Part shown: piece after piece, positions 50,136-59,400 of the stretch
Layout of the letters: every line of letters begins with the position of its first letter
How positions within the stretch are numbered: the first letter of the stretch is position 1
Assembly: GCA_900539945.1 (NCBI GenBank)
Contig: UQDV01000004.1
Span: 67,896-131,895 of the forward strand
Source: an uncultured Faecalibacterium sp.
GTDB taxonomy: Bacteria; Bacillota; Clostridia; Oscillospirales; Ruminococcaceae
Direction: 5' to 3'
Length of the DNA: 64,000 nucleotides
Notes under the pieces: model-generated
The model's database searches: none
The model's input: only the letters and a program-made list of their open reading frames with translations
What the model was told of the DNA's origin: nothing
Position numbers and translations under genes: made by a program

Positions 50136-50329
50136 GAGGAGTCCTCTCTTTCCTGCGTTCACGTCGTGCCTATTATAATAGCACAGCCGGGCTGGAATGT
50201 ACAGTGATATGCTAGGAATTGTTGCCGCTAACCCGCCCGCCGGGCACAAAAACCGTCTTTTGGGTAGAGTAGCTAAAAAATGCAGAGAGAAGCGCCAAAC
50301 CTTTTTACAAACAAACCCGGCCGCAGGCA

Positions 50330-50359
50330 TTGACACATTTCGCGTTTCTATGCTAAAAT
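50330..50359 (+). promoter_or_regulatory. Promoter of the pyrimidine operon
   Basis: Perfect -35 TTGACA (50330-50335), 18-base spacer ending in the extended -10 TGC, TAAAAT (50354-50359). Transcription would start about 30 bases before the leader-peptide start codon. Confidence 0.85.
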
Positions 50360-50399
50360 ATTAAGAAGAAATTGCAAATGCCAAAAAGGAGACAATGCC

Positions 50400-50489
50400 A
50401 TGCAGTGCAACGTGATGCGCCGGAAACTGAAAAAACTGTCCGCGTCCGGTTTTGCCGTGGGTTCGTTGTTTCCTTTTTTTGTGAAGTGA
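50400..50489 (+). CDS. Leader peptide of the pyr operon (29 codons)
   Basis: An ORF starting MQCNVMRRKLKKLSASG and ending LFPFFVK, behind AAGGAG 9 bases upstream. Codons 23-27 lie in a T-rich tract (TTGTTTCCTTTTTTT, 50467-50481) where RNA polymerase would pause at low UTP. The stop codon (50487-50489) is one base before the terminator stem. This is the layout of the E. coli pyrBI leader, whose peptide, from memory, begins MVQC, has an RLKK stretch and a Phe-rich part. It would couple translation to escape from termination. The peptide itself probably has no other function. Confidence 0.8.
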   Translation: MQCNVMRRKLKKLSASGFAVGSLFPFFVK

Positions 50490-50522
50490 GCTTTTCCCTT
50501 TGCGGGGAAAAGTTTTTTTTTG
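50490..50522 (+). terminator. Attenuator (intrinsic terminator) of the pyr operon
   Basis: CTTTTCCC (50491-50498) pairs with GGGAAAAG (50505-50512) around TTTGCG, then nine T (50513-50521). A ribosome ending the leader peptide at 50487-50489 would cover the 5' arm and prevent the hairpin. Another hairpin (GCGGCTTTTGGCCGC) follows before pyrC. Confidence 0.88.
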
Positions 50523-50574
50523 CCCGTTTGCGGCTTTTGGCCGCAGACTGTGCCGGACAGGAGAGGAGACCGCC

Positions 50575-51765
50575 ATGCTGCTTGTAAACGCTGTGAACAC
50601 CGAAGGACGACCGCTGGAGATCTTTGTGAAGGACGGCCGGATCGCCGCCGTGGGCCAGGAGCTGGAGGCTCTGGCCGGGGACAACGAGACGGTAGTGGAT
50701 GCCGGGGGGCTGACCGTGCTGCCCGCCTTTGTGGACCTGCACTGCCACTGGCGCACCCCGGGCTTTGAGTACAAGGAGGACGTGGAGACCGGCAGCCGTG
50801 CCGCAGCCGCCGGCGGCTACACCTTCGTGAACCTGATGCCCAACACCAAGCCCGTCTGTTCCTCGGCCGCGCAGGCCATGCAGGTGGAGCAGAAGGCCGC
50901 CGAGGTGGGTCTGTGTGACGTGAACCAGACCGTTTCCATCACCGAAAACTTTGACGGCGTGAGCATCGACCACCTCAAGACCCTGCCCGCCAGTGTGAAG
51001 TTCATCACCGAGGACGGCCACGGGGTCCAGGACAACGCCACCATGGCCAAGGCTTTTGCCATCTGCACCCAGAAGGACATCACCGTGATGAGCCACGCCG
51101 AGGACATGGAGATCAGCCCCTGGGACTACCGCCTGGCCGAGGACATCGAGACGGTGCGCAACTGCTGGCTGAGCGAGTATTACCAGACCCGCCTGCACAT
51201 GTGCCATGTGTCCACCCGCGGCGCACTGGATGCCATCCAGATGGCAAAGCTCCGGGGCGCACCGGTCACCTGTGAGGTCACCCCGCACCACCTGTGGTTC
51301 ACCAATGATACCTGCGATTACCGGGTCAACCCGCCCATCCGCACCGCCGACGACGTGCAGGCACTGGTGGACGGCATCCGCAGCGGCATCGTGGACGCCA
51401 TTGCCACCGACCACGCGCCCCACTCCGAAGAGGACAAGCTCAAGGGCATGGCCGGTATGGTGGGCAGCGAGACGGCCTTTGGCGTCTGCTACACCAAGCT
51501 CTGCAAACAGGAGGGTCTGCCGCTGGAGGTGCTGGTGCACCTGATGAGCACCCGCCCGGCGGAGATCCTGGGCCTTGCCAAGGGCCAGCTGGAGCCGGGC
51601 TACGACGCCGACTTTGTGCTGGTGGACCTGGACACCCCCTATACCGTGGACAAAAACAAGCTCCACTCAAAATCGCACAACACCCCCTTCGACGGCGTGG
51701 AGCTTTACGGCAAGGTGTGCGCCACCATCAAGGGCGGCAAGATCACCTATCAGGCCGAGGCCTAA
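50575..51765 (+). CDS. pyrC: Dihydroorotase
   Basis: A 396-residue class I dihydroorotase closing carbamoyl-aspartate to dihydroorotate. Zinc ligands and substrate motifs are clear: VDLHCHWRTPGFEYKEDVETGSRAAAAGG (HxH), MSHAED, CHVSTRGALDAI, VTPHHLWFT and ATDHAPHSEEDK. The start follows GAGAGGAG. It is the first structural gene of the pyr operon, 54 bases after the attenuator. The family's usual DxHxHxR is here DLHCHWR, with Cys between the two His. Confidence 0.95.
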   Translation: MLLVNAVNTEGRPLEIFVKDGRIAAVGQELEALAGDNETVVDAGGLTVLPAFVDLHCHWRTPGFEYKEDVETGSRAAAAGGYTFVNLMPNTKPVCSSAAQAMQVEQKAAEVGLCDVNQTVSITENFDGVSIDHLKTLPASVKFITEDGHGVQDNATMAKAFAICTQKDITVMSHAEDMEISPWDYRLAEDIETVRNCWLSEYYQTRLHMCHVSTRGALDAIQMAKLRGAPVTCEVTPHHLWFTNDTCDYRVNPPIRTADDVQALVDGIRSGIVDAIATDHAPHSEEDKLKGMAGMVGSETAFGVCYTKLCKQEGLPLEVLVHLMSTRPAEILGLAKGQLEPGYDADFVLVDLDTPYTVDKNKLHSKSHNTPFDGVELYGKVCATIKGGKITYQAEA

Positions 51766-51775
51766 GAAGAACGAA

Positions 51776-51954
51776 CCCTCTCAGCCTCACTTCGTTCGGC
51801 AGCTCTCCCAAAGGGAGAGCCCTTGGCAAAACGGGAAACTTTGCCGTACTGCCAGAGCCTCTCCCTTTGAGGAAAGACTTCCCCCGGCCGGGGGAAGATG
51901 TCGCACAGCGACAAAAGGGGGAGTGTGGCATTGCATAAGCAATGACGGAGAGGG
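51776..51954. repeat. MITE-like multi-hairpin repeat between pyrC and pyrF
   Basis: About 179 bases with inverted ends CCCTCTCAG / CGGAGAGGG. Inside are several hairpins: AGCTCTCCC/GGGAGAGC, CTTCCCCC/GGGGGAAG and GTCGC/GCGAC. Its style (CTCACTTCGTTCGGCAGCTC; GGGGGAG) resembles interspersed repeats of Faecalibacterium-like genomes and the hairpin at 61556. It lies in the transcribed region, so it must be tolerated or used as an RNA processing site. Confidence 0.65.
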
Positions 51955-52025
51955 CGAGGACGTTCGCCTACATTATATCGTTACAATTCATTTCCTATAA
52001 ATACGACATACAGGAGGACACCCAA

Positions 52026-52892
52026 ATGACGAACATGGACAAACTGTACGAAGCTGTTGAGGCCCGGGGCCCGGTGTGTGTGGGTCTGGACACCGATTTC
52101 AGCTACCTGCCCGCCGATTTTGTGGACAGCACCCTGACCAAGGGCGAGAACATCCTGCGCTTCAACCAGAAGCTCATCGACGCCACCAAGGCCGTGGCGG
52201 GCTGCTACAAGGTGCAGATCGCTTACTATGAGTCGCTGGGTCTGGAGGGCATGAAGGCCTACGCCGACACCCTGAAGGCCGTGCGCGAGGCCGGTGTGCC
52301 GGTCATTGCCGACATCAAGCGCGGCGACATTGCCAAGACCGCCGAGATGTACGCCATGGGCCACTTCACCGGCGACTTCGAGGCCGACTTTGTGACGCTG
52401 GCCCCCTACATGGGCCTGGACTCCATCAGCCCCTATCTGCCCTACGCCGAAAAGCAGGGCAAGGGCCTGTTCGTGCTCTGCCGCACCTCCAACGGCGGTG
52501 CCAAGGACTTTGAGTACGAGAAGCTGGCCGACGGCCGCCACGTCTACGACCTGGTGGGCGACAAGCTGAACGCTCTGGGCAAGGACTACATGGGCGAGCA
52601 CGGCTACTCCTCCATCGGTCTGGTCATCGGCGGCACCCACATCGAGGAGGCTACCGAGATCCGCGCCAAGTACAAGGACAGCTTCTTCCTCATCCCCGGC
52701 TACGGCGCCCAGGGCGGCAAGGCCGAGGACATCGCCCAGTACCTCACCAAGGGCAACGGCGGCGTGGTGAACTCCAGCCGCGGCATCCTGCTGGCCTACA
52801 AGAAGCAGCCCGGCACCGCCTTTGACGAGGCCGCTTACAACGAGTGTGTGAACATGAAGGAGGCCATTGCCCATGCGTGCAGCCTGCTGTGA
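52026..52892 (+). CDS. pyrF: Orotidine-5'-phosphate decarboxylase (type 2)
   Basis: A 288-residue decarboxylase making UMP from OMP, of the longer type 2 group. Catalytic motif VIADIKRGDIAKTAEMYA contains the Asp-Lys-Asp array; CVGLDTDFSYLP starts the barrel and PGYGAQGGKAEDIAQYL forms the phosphate-binding end. The ATG at 52026 follows AGGAGG. The last codons overlap the first codons of pyrK by 20 bases. Confidence 0.95.
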   Translation: MTNMDKLYEAVEARGPVCVGLDTDFSYLPADFVDSTLTKGENILRFNQKLIDATKAVAGCYKVQIAYYESLGLEGMKAYADTLKAVREAGVPVIADIKRGDIAKTAEMYAMGHFTGDFEADFVTLAPYMGLDSISPYLPYAEKQGKGLFVLCRTSNGGAKDFEYEKLADGRHVYDLVGDKLNALGKDYMGEHGYSSIGLVIGGTHIEEATEIRAKYKDSFFLIPGYGAQGGKAEDIAQYLTKGNGGVVNSSRGILLAYKKQPGTAFDEAAYNECVNMKEAIAHACSLL

Positions 52893-53646
52893 AGCCACCG
52901 TCCTGCGCAATGAGGTCATTGCCCCGGACATCCGTCTGCTGACCGTGATGTGGCCCGACCGGGACCACGCCCCCCACGCAGGCCAGTTCTTCACCCTGCG
53001 TGCCTGGGGTGCCGACGAAGCCCCCTTCCTGTCCCGGCCCATCAGCGTGCACCGCTGGAACCCGGACAGCAGCACCATCGAGTTTTTGTATCAGGTGGTG
53101 GGCGAGGGCACCGAGAAGCTGGCACAGCTCAAGCAGCAGGATACCTTCCAGCTCACCGGCCCCATGGGCAACGGCTTTGATGTGCCGGAGATCGTGAGCA
53201 AATACAAAAAGATCGCCGTGGTGGGCGGCGGCATCGGCACCGCGCCCATGTTCCAGCTCACCCGGGAGCTGGCCGCTGCGGGCGTGAAGCCGGATGTGTT
53301 CTTCGGCTTCCGGGATGCCCCCTACTGCATGGAGGAGTACCGGGAGATCGCCAACCTGGTGAAGGTGTCCACCGACACCGGCGCGGTGGGCTTCCACGGC
53401 TTTGTCACCCAGCTGTACGACCCGGCGGACTACGACGTGGTGCTGGTGTGCGGCCCCACCGTCATGATGCGCAATGCCGCCCGCCTGTGTGCCGAAAAAG
53501 GCACCCCCTGCTTTGTGAGCATGGAAAAGAAGATGGCCTGCGGCATCGGTGCCTGCCTGGGCTGCACCTGCGAGACGAAGAGCGGGGAAGGCAAGAGCGT
53601 GTGCAAGAACGGCCCGGTCTTTGATGCAACGGAGGTGTTCTTCTGA
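52873..53646 (+). CDS. pyrK: Dihydroorotate dehydrogenase electron-transfer subunit
   Basis: A 257-residue FAD/2Fe-2S protein that passes electrons from PyrD to NAD+. FAD-binding part shows FLSRPISVHRW; the NAD part has VVGGGIGTAPMFQL and VLVCGPTVMM; the cluster Cys are in MACGIGACLGCTCETKSGEGKSVC. The ATG at 52873 lies 9 bases after AAGGAGG located inside pyrF; a TTG two codons earlier is less likely. It overlaps pyrF and touches pyrD (TGATG), so the three are translationally coupled. Confidence 0.94.
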   Translation: MRAACCEATVLRNEVIAPDIRLLTVMWPDRDHAPHAGQFFTLRAWGADEAPFLSRPISVHRWNPDSSTIEFLYQVVGEGTEKLAQLKQQDTFQLTGPMGNGFDVPEIVSKYKKIAVVGGGIGTAPMFQLTRELAAAGVKPDVFFGFRDAPYCMEEYREIANLVKVSTDTGAVGFHGFVTQLYDPADYDVVLVCGPTVMMRNAARLCAEKGTPCFVSMEKKMACGIGACLGCTCETKSGEGKSVCKNGPVFDATEVFF

Positions 53647-54572
53647 TGGCTGACCTGAAAACGAACCTGCTGGGCTTTGCGATGAACAGCCCGGTCATCG
53701 GTGCATCCGGCACCGTGGGCTACGGTGTGGAGTACGAGGAACTGGCCGACTTTACCAAGATCGGCGGCATCTCCGGCAAGGGCCTGACCCTGCACGGCCA
53801 GTACGGCAACAAGGGCGAGCGCCTGTGGGAGACCCCCTCCGGCCTCATCAACAGCATCGGCCTGCAGAACCCCGGCGTGCAGCACTTCATCGACGTGGAA
53901 CTGAACGAGATGCTGGAGCTGAAACAGAAATACGGCACGGTGGCCATCGCCAATCTGGGCGGCCACAGTGAGGAAGAGTATGTGGAGGGTGCCGCGCTGC
54001 TGAGCGACAGCGCCGTGGACATCGTGGAGTTGAACATCTCCTGCCCCAACGTCAAGGTGGGCGGCATGGCCTACGGCGTCAAGGCCGAGGCTGCCGGTGC
54101 GGTGGTGCGCATGGTGCGCGACGCCTGCAAAAAGCCCCTGATGGTCAAGCTGAGCCCCCAGGCCGAGAACATCCCGGAGATGTGCAGGGCTGTGGAGGCC
54201 GCCGGTGCGGACGCCATCAGCCTGACCAACACCTTCCAGGCCTGCGCCATTGATCTGGAAAAGCGCCGCCCGGTGTTCCACAACATCTTTGCGGGCCTGT
54301 CCGGCCCGGCGGTGCGGCCCATCGCCCTGCGCATGGTGTGGCAGGCCGTGGGTGCCGTGAACATCCCGGTGGTGGGCCTGGGCGGCATTGCCACCGGCCG
54401 CGACGCCCTGGAGTTCATCATGGCAGGTGCCGCGGCGGTGCAGGTGGGTGCGGCAAACTTTGCCAACCCCCGCGCCATGGAGACCATCGCCGACGAGATG
54501 GCCGCCTGGATGGACAAAAACGGCGTAAAGACTCTGGACGAGATCCGCGGCTGCGCCCGCCATGCAGAATAA
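53646..54572 (+). CDS. pyrD: Dihydroorotate dehydrogenase, class 1B catalytic subunit
   Basis: A 308-residue FMN enzyme oxidising dihydroorotate to orotate, with electrons leaving through PyrK to NAD+. Motifs: NSPVIGASGTVGYG, NSIGLQNPGVQHF, the loop ELNISCPNVKVGG with the catalytic Cys of the 1B class, MVKLSPQAENI and VVGLGGIATGRDALEFIMAGAAAVQVG at the FMN phosphate site. Its ATG overlaps the pyrK stop by one base. It is soluble and cytoplasmic. Confidence 0.95.
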   Translation: MADLKTNLLGFAMNSPVIGASGTVGYGVEYEELADFTKIGGISGKGLTLHGQYGNKGERLWETPSGLINSIGLQNPGVQHFIDVELNEMLELKQKYGTVAIANLGGHSEEEYVEGAALLSDSAVDIVELNISCPNVKVGGMAYGVKAEAAGAVVRMVRDACKKPLMVKLSPQAENIPEMCRAVEAAGADAISLTNTFQACAIDLEKRRPVFHNIFAGLSGPAVRPIALRMVWQAVGAVNIPVVGLGGIATGRDALEFIMAGAAAVQVGAANFANPRAMETIADEMAAWMDKNGVKTLDEIRGCARHAE

Positions 54573-54635
54573 AACCTGTAGATATTCGTTTATAGCTTGC
54601 GCTTATGCACATAAAATGAAAAATGGTGCATGAAT

Positions 54636-54664
54636 TTGCAAATCGTATCAAGGCGTGGTACAAT
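54636..54664 (+). promoter_or_regulatory. Internal promoter for pyrE-carAB
   Basis: TTGCAA (54636-54641), 17-base spacer, TACAAT (54659-54664) in the 140-base gap after pyrD. It would give pyrE-carA-carB a second source of transcription not subject to the attenuator, so arginine biosynthesis could still draw on carbamoyl phosphate. Confidence 0.65.
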
Positions 54665-54712
54665 ACCACCCAAAGAGAATATACACCACTTAAAAAGAGA
54701 GGGAGAAGTACA

Positions 54713-55306
54713 ATGAGTGAAGCACTTGAGATCCTGAAGAGCTGTGACGCATTCCTGGAGGGCCATTTCCTGCTGTCCTCCGGCCGCCATTCCAGCGCCT
54801 ACTGCCAGATGGCCTACCTGCAGCAGTACCCCGACCGCTGCGCCGAGGTGATGAAGGCTGTGGCCGACAAGGTCAAGGAGATGGACGTGGATGTCATCGT
54901 CGGCCCGGCCATGGGCGGCATCGTGTACGCTTACGAGCTGGCCCGCCAGACCGGCAAGCGCGCCATCTTCACCGAGCGCGTGGACAACGTGATGACCCTG
55001 AAGCGCTTTGCCATCCATCCGGGTGAAAAGTGCCTCATCGCTGAGGACGTGGTGACCACCGGCATCTCCTCTCTGGAGACCAAGCGGGTCATCGAGGAGA
55101 ACGGCGGCATCTGCCTGGGCATCACCTGCGTGGTGGACCGCACCAAGCCCGAGGCTCCGTCGCCCATTCCCATCGTGGCCAGCGCCCTCAAGCTGGACCT
55201 GCCCAACTACGCCCCGGAAGAGTGCCCCATCTGCAAGGAGGGCAAGCTGCCGCTGGTGCACCTGGGCAGCCGCAAGATGAAGCAGGAAGCAAAGCAGACC
55301 CTGTAA
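54713..55306 (+). CDS. pyrE: Orotate phosphoribosyltransferase
   Basis: A 197-residue enzyme joining orotate and PRPP to OMP. The PRPP-binding motif CLIAEDVVTTGISSLETK and the GPAMGGIVYAYELA loop are clear; LSSGRHSSAYCQMA is the substrate part. The C-terminus carries CPICKEGKLPLVHLGSRK, a CxxC extension common in Firmicutes PyrE. The ATG at 54713 follows AGGGAGAAG. carA follows by 20 bases. Confidence 0.95.
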   Translation: MSEALEILKSCDAFLEGHFLLSSGRHSSAYCQMAYLQQYPDRCAEVMKAVADKVKEMDVDVIVGPAMGGIVYAYELARQTGKRAIFTERVDNVMTLKRFAIHPGEKCLIAEDVVTTGISSLETKRVIEENGGICLGITCVVDRTKPEAPSPIPIVASALKLDLPNYAPEECPICKEGKLPLVHLGSRKMKQEAKQTL

Positions 55307-55326
55307 TGGTTGAAACGAGGAAAACT

Positions 55327-56433
55327 ATGAACGCATATCTTCTTTTGGCAAACGGCATGGTGTTTGCCGGGCAGTCTGTGGGTGCCGAGGGCGTGACCGT
55401 GGGCGAGGTGGTGTTCGCCACCGGCATGGTGGGCTTTCAGGAGACCCTGACCGACCCCAGCTACTACGGCCAGATCATCACCCAGACCTACCCCCTCATC
55501 GGCAACTACGGCATGAACAAGGACGACATGGAGTCCGACAAGATCTGGGCAAAGGGCTACATCGTGCGCGAAGCCTGCAAGACGCCCTCCAACTGGCGCT
55601 GTGAGGAAACGCTGGACAGCTTCCTGAAAAAGAACAACACCATCGGCATCGAGGGCATCGACACCCGCCACCTCACCCGCATCATCCGGGAGAGCGGCGT
55701 CATGAACGGTGCCATCCTGACCACCTTCGACCCCGCCGACCCCGCCAACAAGGAAAAGACCGACGCCCTGCTGGCCGAGATCCGCGCCTACGCCGTCACC
55801 GACGCGGTGAAGAACGTCACCTGCGCCGAGCCCGAGGTGTTCAACCCGGCAGGCGAGACCCACATCGTGCTGATGCACTACGGCTGCAAGCGCAACATCG
55901 TGCGGTGCCTGGTCAAGCGCGGCTGCAAGGTCACGGTCATGCCCGCCTTTGCCACGGCAGAGGAAGTGGCCGCCCAGAACCCGGACGGCATCATGCTGTC
56001 CAACGGACCCGGCGACCCCGCCGAGCCGGTGGAGGTCATCGAGAACCTGAAGCACATCTTTGCGCTGAACATCCCCACCTTCGGCATCTGCCTGGGCCAC
56101 CAGCTGAGCGCACTGGCTGCCGGTGCCAAGACCATGAAGCTCAAGTACGGCCACCGCGGTGCCAACCAGCCCGTCACCGACTTCGAGTCCGGCCGCACCT
56201 TCATCACCAGCCAGAACCACGGCTATGCCGTTGTGGGCGAAGAGCTGCCCGCCGAGATGGGTGAGGTGGCACAGGTGAACGCCAACGACGGCACCTGCGA
56301 GGGCATCAAGTACAAGAAGTGGAACTGCTTTACCGTGCAGTTCCACCCGGAAGCAAACGGCGGCCCCAAGGATACCGAGTTCCTGTTCGACCGCTTCCTG
56401 AAGAACGTCAAAGCAGCAAAGGAGGCACGCTGA
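55327..56433 (+). CDS. carA: Carbamoyl-phosphate synthase small subunit
   Basis: A 368-residue glutamine amidotransferase subunit that supplies ammonia to CarB. The N-terminal CarA domain (FATGMVGFQETLTDPSYYGQIIT; IVREACKTPSNWRCEETL) is followed by a class I GATase with nucleophile Cys in TFGICLGHQLSALA and the His/Glu pair in QFHPEANGGP. The start at 55327 follows GAGGAAA. The stop is separated from carB by one base. Confidence 0.96.
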   Translation: MNAYLLLANGMVFAGQSVGAEGVTVGEVVFATGMVGFQETLTDPSYYGQIITQTYPLIGNYGMNKDDMESDKIWAKGYIVREACKTPSNWRCEETLDSFLKKNNTIGIEGIDTRHLTRIIRESGVMNGAILTTFDPADPANKEKTDALLAEIRAYAVTDAVKNVTCAEPEVFNPAGETHIVLMHYGCKRNIVRCLVKRGCKVTVMPAFATAEEVAAQNPDGIMLSNGPGDPAEPVEVIENLKHIFALNIPTFGICLGHQLSALAAGAKTMKLKYGHRGANQPVTDFESGRTFITSQNHGYAVVGEELPAEMGEVAQVNANDGTCEGIKYKKWNCFTVQFHPEANGGPKDTEFLFDRFLKNVKAAKEAR

Positions 56434-56434
56434 A

Positions 56435-59400
56435 ATGCCGAAGGACCCCAGAATCAAAAAAGTGCTGGTCATTGGCTCCGGCCCCATCATCATCGGTCAG
56501 GCCGCGGAGTTCGACTACTCCGGCACCCAGGCCTGCCGCGCCCTGAAAGCAGAGGGCATTGAGACCGTTCTGCTCAACTCCAACCCCGCAACCATCATGA
56601 CCGACCCGGACGTGGCCGACCATGTTTACATCGAGCCCATGACGCTGGAAGTCGTGGAGCGCATCCTGGACATCGAAAAGCCGGACTCCGTGCTGCCCAA
56701 CCTGGGCGGCCAGATGGGCCTGAACCTGTCCATGGAGCTGGCTCGTTCCGGTTATCTGGACCGCACCGGCATCCGCCTGCTGGCCTGCAAGCCGGAGACC
56801 ATCGACCGCGCCGAGGACCGCGAGCTGTTCAAGGAGACGATGGAAAAGCTGCACCAGCCCATCATCCCGTCCGAGGTCGTGGAGACTTTGCAGGACGCGC
56901 TGGCCTGCGCCGACCGCATCGGCTACCCGGTCATCGTGCGCCCGGCCTTCACCATGGGCGGCACCGGCGGCGGCATCTGTGAGACCCGCGAAAAGCTCAT
57001 CGAGATCGGCACCAACGGCCTGCGTCTTTCCCCCATCCATCAGATCCTGGTGGAAAAGTGCATCGCCGGCTGGAAAGAGATCGAGTACGAGGTCATGCGC
57101 GACCACAAGGGCAACGTGATCACCGTCTGTAATATGGAGAACCTGGACCCCGTGGGCATCCACACCGGCGACTCGGTGGTCGTGGCCCCCTCCCAGACCC
57201 TGACCGACCACGAGTACCAGATGCTGCGCACCGCCGCCCTGGACATCATCACCGAGCTGGGCATCGAAGGCGGCTGCAACTGCCAGTTCGCCCTCAAGCC
57301 GGACAGCTTTGACTATGCGGTCATCGAGGTCAACCCCCGTGTGTCCCGCTCTTCCGCCCTGGCCTCCAAGGCCACCGGTTACCCCATCGCCAAGGTGGCC
57401 ACCAAGATCGCCATCGGCTACACGCTGGACGAGATCACCAACGACGTCACCGGCAAGACCTGCGCCTGCTTTGAGCCGGCCCTGGACTACATCGTGGTCA
57501 AGTACCCGAAGTGGCCCTTTGATAAGTTCGTCTACGCCGACAAGTCTCTGGGCACCCAGATGATGGCCACCGGCGAGGTGATGAGCATCGGCAACAGCTT
57601 CGAGGCTGCCATGATGAAGGCCGTTTCCTCCATCGAGCTGGGCATGGACACCCTGACCCACAAGCCCTTTGAGGAGCTGACCGATGACGAGATCGTGGCC
57701 CATATGCATGTGCAGGACGCCGAGCGCGTGTTCTGCGTGTACGAGGCCCTGAAGCGCGGCATCGACCACGAGACCATTTATAAGATCACCAAGATCGACT
57801 GGTGGTTCCTGGACAAGATGCAGCATCTGGCAAACCTGGAGAACGGCCTGGCCAAGTGCAACGGCCACCTGAGCCTGGAGCAGTACAAGGAAGCCAAGAA
57901 GTACGGCTTCCAGGATAAGACCATCAAGCGTCTGGCCCAGGTGGACAAGCTCCCCATGGAGAACTACCGCGCCGGCTTCAAGATGGTGGACACCTGCGCC
58001 GCCGAGTTCTCGGCCAACACCCCCTACTTCTACTCCACCTACGACGGCGACAACGAAGCCGCGGAGTTCATTGCCGAGAAGGAAGCCGCAGCCGCCGCCG
58101 AGGGCAAGCCCAAAAAGAAAAAGGTGCTGGTCTTTGGTTCCGGCCCCATCCGCATCGGTCAGGGCATCGAGTTCGACTACTGCTCGGTGCACTGCGTGTG
58201 GACCCTGAAAAAGCACGGCTGTGAGGCCATCCTGGTCAACAACAACCCCGAGACCGTCTCCACCGACTTTGACACCGGCGACCGCCTGTACTTCGACCCG
58301 CTGAACCCGGAGAGCGTGGACAACATCATCGCCACCGAAAAGCCGGACGCCTGCGTGGTGCAGTTCGGCGGCCAGACCGCCATCAAGCTGGCCAAGCACA
58401 TGGACGAGATCGGCCTGCCCATCCTGGGCACCCCGGCGGACGCCATCGACGAGGCCGAGGACCGCGAGCGCTTCGACGAGCTGCTGGAGCGCTGCAAGAT
58501 CCCCCGTGCCCCCGGCCGCACCGTGTTCAACCTGGACGAGGCCCTGGCCGCTGCCGACGAGATCGGCCTGCCGGTGCTGATGCGCCCCTCCTACGTCCTG
58601 GGCGGCCAGAACATGATCGTGGCCTACACCAAGGCGGACGTCATCGAGTACATGGGCGTCATCACCGAGCATGTGGACATGGACCACCCCGTCCTGCTGG
58701 ACAAGTACATCATGGGTACCGAGTGCGAGGTGGACGCCATCTGCGACGGCGAGAACTTCCTCATCCCCGGCATCATGGAGCAGGTGGAGCGCACCGGCGT
58801 GCACTCCGGCGACTCCGTCTGTGTCTACCCGGCCCAGCACCTGACCCAGGCCGAGATCGACACCATGGTGGACTACACCGGTCGCTTTGCCCGCGAGCTG
58901 CATGTCAACGGTCTGGTCAACGTGCAGTACGCCGTGTCCAACGGCAAGGTGTACGTCATTGAGGTGAACCCCCGTTCCTCCCGTACCGTGCCTTACATCT
59001 CCAAGGTCACCGGTGTGCCCATGGTGGATCTGGCCGTGCGCTGCTGCCTGGGCGAGAAGCTCGTCGATATGGGCTACGGCACCGGCCTGCACCCCAACGC
59101 CCCCTATGTGGCCGTCAAGGTGCCTGTGTTCAGCTTTGAAAAGCTGCACGGCGTGGACACCCAGTTCGGCCCGGAGATGAAGTCCACCGGCGAGGTGCTG
59201 GGCATTGCCCCCAACTACCACGACGCCCTGCTCAAGGGCCTGATCGGCGCGGGCTATACCTTCAAGACCCCCGGCCCCGCTTCCTGCTGCATCTTCACCG
59301 TGAAGGACAGCGACAAGCCGGAGTTCGTGGACATCGCCTGGAAGCTCAAGAGCATGGGCTACAAGCTGTACGGCACCTCCGGCACCTGTGCATGGCTCAA

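Noticed and set aside
50136..50320. T-box leader upstream of cysE
   Set aside because: No T-box sequence or specifier-loop structure was seen; only a TATTATAATA -10-like element.
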